This document shows positions 23,559-25,390 of a stretch of 25,390 bases of DNA, piece by piece. The stretch is from JBCBKZ01 sp039026975 (GTDB lineage Bacteria > Bacteroidota > Bacteroidia > J057), in NCBI GenBank assembly GCA_039026975.1, contig JBCCLI010000044.1:1-25390 (forward strand). The letters run 5' to 3'. Within the stretch, counting starts at the first letter, position 1, and each line of letters starts with the position of its first letter. Below the pieces are notes generated by a model. It did not search any database and was not told the origin of the DNA. It saw only the letters and a list, made by a program, of their open reading frames with translations. Both the position numbers and the translations under genes were made by a program.

Positions 23559-24860
23559 CTATGCTTTAATCAGTTTTAGCACAGACTTCCTCCCAGCCTG
23601 AGAAAGTGTCAAATAGTATATGCCTGCTGGGAATGGCTGAAGATCAATATTAACTTGATTACTAGCCGTCCACATCGTTCTTCCTACAGCATCCCGTAGC
23701 TGTATATGGAAGGGGAGAGTTGGAAATGGGACTGTTACGTTAACTGTATGTTCAGTAGGGTTTGGGTACAGGGATATCGTATTTTGAAGCGCGGGGTCGT
23801 TATTTGTAGCATTTGAACAGCTTAACTCATTTATTCTTTCCCACATTTCATTCTGGAAGGTGGTAGGCACCAAAGAATTATTAGGGTTATTTCCCATTCT
23901 CACTACAATGAGATTCTCTGAGGGGATGATATTCAGGATCTGGCCATTCTTCCCCATGGCGGCGTACATGTCTGAAGGAGCATTAGGAGAGATTTCTCCT
24001 CCAAAGTCAAACTGTAGCCCTGGTAGCTTATAGGTACGCTGGCCATTTAACCACCAAAGGTATCCGTAGGCAGGATTTAGCTCCTGAGAAGGGGAGATCA
24101 TATCCCTAAAATATTCCTGATCTGACAGTAAGGTATCACCATCCCACACGCCCTGGTTCTGGACCAGGAGACCAAATCTGGCCATGTTTCTAGCGGTACT
24201 GAAGAATATGCGGTTATATCCGGAAGGAATCCACATACCTACCATACCTGTCTTCCCATTCAGTTGACGAAAGGTATATTGATTCTCTGTGAGTCCAGTT
24301 GCACTTTCCAACACATTGGATAAAAGGGTGTAGGGCCCATTGTGGTAGGCCCACCTATCACCAGCATCTGTCTTGTACTGCAAACAAGCGGGTTCCGTAC
24401 AGAAAGGATCTGATACCCCATCATCCAGACCTGTATTCATGCTGAGCTGGTTTTGGATGGTAATCTGGGCCTCTTGCTCAGGACTTGTCTGTGTCCATCC
24501 TTCTCCAAGATAGGCTGAAGTTTTATCAGTGATGGATAGTAATCCCTGCTCTTGTGCCAATCCTATCAGGAAAGCTTTAAGCGATTTTCCTGCAGATGCC
24601 CAGTACCATACGCTATCCTGTTCAAAAGTCCCAAAGTATTTCTCCAACACTATTTTTCCATCCTTGAGAATAAGAAAGGCTTTGGTATTCTGATTCTCAA
24701 GATAGGTATACAAAGAATCTATATTCTCCTGGCACCACCCTACTTCTTCCGGGTCAGTAAGCTCCCAAGCCTCGCTATTGGTGGGAGGAAAATATGAGGG
24801 CTGAGCAGAGAGAAAACAGACAGAGCAAAAGAGGAGAAGGACAAGTAAGTATCTAGACAT
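23559..24860 (-). CDS. Secreted class-C-type serine hydrolase with T9SS sorting domain
   Basis: This 433-residue exported protein has a signal peptide ending at FLSAQ (residue 20) and a beta-lactamase-related (class C / DD-peptidase-like esterase) domain. The active-site SxxK is S89-A-G-K92, and the second motif Y-x-N is Y173-H-N175. The third KTG/HxG-like element is less clear (around GKNGQ). The last 75 residues or so (SLYPNPTEHTVNV, LRDAVGRTMW, FPAGIYYLTL, KLIKA) form a type A T9SS C-terminal sorting domain, so the enzyme is probably secreted or attached to the cell surface. Possible substrates are esters, peptides or peptidoglycan fragments, and the sequence does not decide. It stands alone, with 177 bases to the broken Uma2 gene. 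Confidence 0.9.
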   Translation of the reverse strand: MSRYLLVLLLFCSVCFLSAQPSYFPPTNSEAWELTDPEEVGWCQENIDSLYTYLENQNTKAFLILKDGKIVLEKYFGTFEQDSVWYWASAGKSLKAFLIGLAQEQGLLSITDKTSAYLGEGWTQTSPEQEAQITIQNQLSMNTGLDDGVSDPFCTEPACLQYKTDAGDRWAYHNGPYTLLSNVLESATGLTENQYTFRQLNGKTGMVGMWIPSGYNRIFFSTARNMARFGLLVQNQGVWDGDTLLSDQEYFRDMISPSQELNPAYGYLWWLNGQRTYKLPGLQFDFGGEISPNAPSDMYAAMGKNGQILNIIPSENLIVVRMGNNPNNSLVPTTFQNEMWERINELSCSNATNNDPALQNTISLYPNPTEHTVNVTVPFPTLPFHIQLRDAVGRTMWTASNQVNIDLQPFPAGIYYLTLSQAGRKSVLKLIKA

Positions 24861-25037
24861 CCTTGTGCTTTGTATGATAGACAGCTTTACTCTCCCAAGG
24901 TTTAAAGAGGTAGGAGAATGTTATCTGTAAACGCTTCTTTATGCTGACCAGTATTCAATATCAAGAATGAAATACGATCAAAAAGAAAAGTAGCTACAAC
25001 TCATTCTGAAGCATTCATAACATACCATTACTATAAA

Positions 25038-25390
25038 TCAAGCTAACACTTTCTGGTATATTTCCTCTAGCTTAATAGATATGTCCAATGACTGTAGCGA
25101 TAGCTCCTCTTCTAGAGATTCATAGGTCTGAATGTACCAGTCTCCACCTCCTTTTTGATAAAAGGATTCCACTGCCACCTGATATGGATCAATCATAACA
25201 TATTCCTTTATGGAGGGAATACTTCTTTTATGGAGGGAATACTTCTATATAACCTAAACTTTCTGGACTGGTCATAATCCTGGGTAGACTTAGACAGAAC
25301 TTCTATAATGAGACCTGGGTTAGAGATAGCTTCTTTTACATTCTTATCTATTTCAATAGGGCCACAAATGACAGTAATATCAGGATAAAG
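25038..25390 (-). pseudogene. Uma2-family (DUF820) endonuclease gene, frameshifted, 5' end outside window
   Basis: Read leftward, the edge frame encodes YPDITVICGPIE, then NPGLIIEVLSKST, DYDQSRKFRLYRSIPSIKE. These are the PD-(D/E)XK core and following helix of the Uma2 family (Asp in PDI, Glu in IIEVLS). After SIPSIKE the frame runs into VFPP and TAA (25208-25210). The expected continuation, YVMIDPYQVAVESFYQ through KLEEIYQKVLA and TGA (25038-25040), is present in another frame. The break is caused by a 20-base tandem duplication at 25206-25245; removing one copy restores one frame to the stop. The N-terminal half lies beyond the right edge. Confidence 0.85.
25206..25245. repeat. 20-bp tandem duplication disrupting the Uma2 gene
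   Basis: On the plus strand the unit occupies 25206-25225 and 25226-25245. The two copies are identical except for the first base (C versus T), and share TTTATGGAGGGAATACTTC. Twenty is not a multiple of three, so the duplication shifts the frame. It could in principle revert by slipped-strand loss of one copy. Confidence 0.95.

Overview
The window looks like a chromosomal segment from a Bacteroidota bacterium, probably Cytophagales-like. The sequence evidence is a TonB-dependent receptor with an N-terminal carboxypeptidase-regulatory domain, a secreted serine hydrolase ending in a type IX secretion (T9SS) sorting domain, a DUF2911 protein, a TPR-containing hybrid kinase, a LytS/LytTR pair, and A-rich rather than Shine-Dalgarno start regions. 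I cannot assign a genus. No rRNA, tRNA, CRISPR array or intact insertion sequence was recognised.

Layout. 1-110 is the 3' end of an unidentified gene. 257-4600 is a four-gene MacAB-type efflux operon (ATPase, two paralogous permeases, membrane-fusion adaptor), closed by a clear terminator at 4628-4656. 4840-7533 is a TPR/histidine kinase/receiver hybrid, overlapping tail to tail with a leftward group (LOG-family nucleosidase, aldose-1-epimerase-like protein, double-DTG aspartyl protease with PDZ). Rightward from 10419 come a ComB-like protein and a tandem universal stress protein. A leftward YtfE/Ric-like hemerythrin faces a rightward coiled-coil protein with a threefold repeat, followed by a DUF2007-like membrane protein. 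14397-19049 reads as one unit: TonB-dependent receptor, small secreted helical protein, LytS-type kinase and LytTR regulator, which suggests an envelope sensing module. 19380-20954 is a sodium:solute symporter whose start is abnormal.

The right end (about 20955-25390) is the accessory part. It holds the truncated 5' end of an XRE-type antitoxin-like gene; the truncated, nonsense-mutated 5' end of a DEDDh exonuclease gene that once overlapped fic; a Fic gene with two tandem palindromic operator-like sites at its start; a 55-residue four-cysteine protein not seen by longer-ORF screens; a DUF2911 protein; the T9SS serine hydrolase; and a Uma2-family nuclease gene broken by a 20-bp tandem duplication. 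The antitoxin and exonuclease remnants face each other, and both lack their 3' halves, as expected if one deletion removed the convergent ends of two genes.

No large, clearly new system is visible. The best leads are the remnant junction and the former fic-exonuclease operon, the Fic operator pair shared with the divergent zinc-ribbon gene, and the frame disruptions in the symporter and Uma2 genes.
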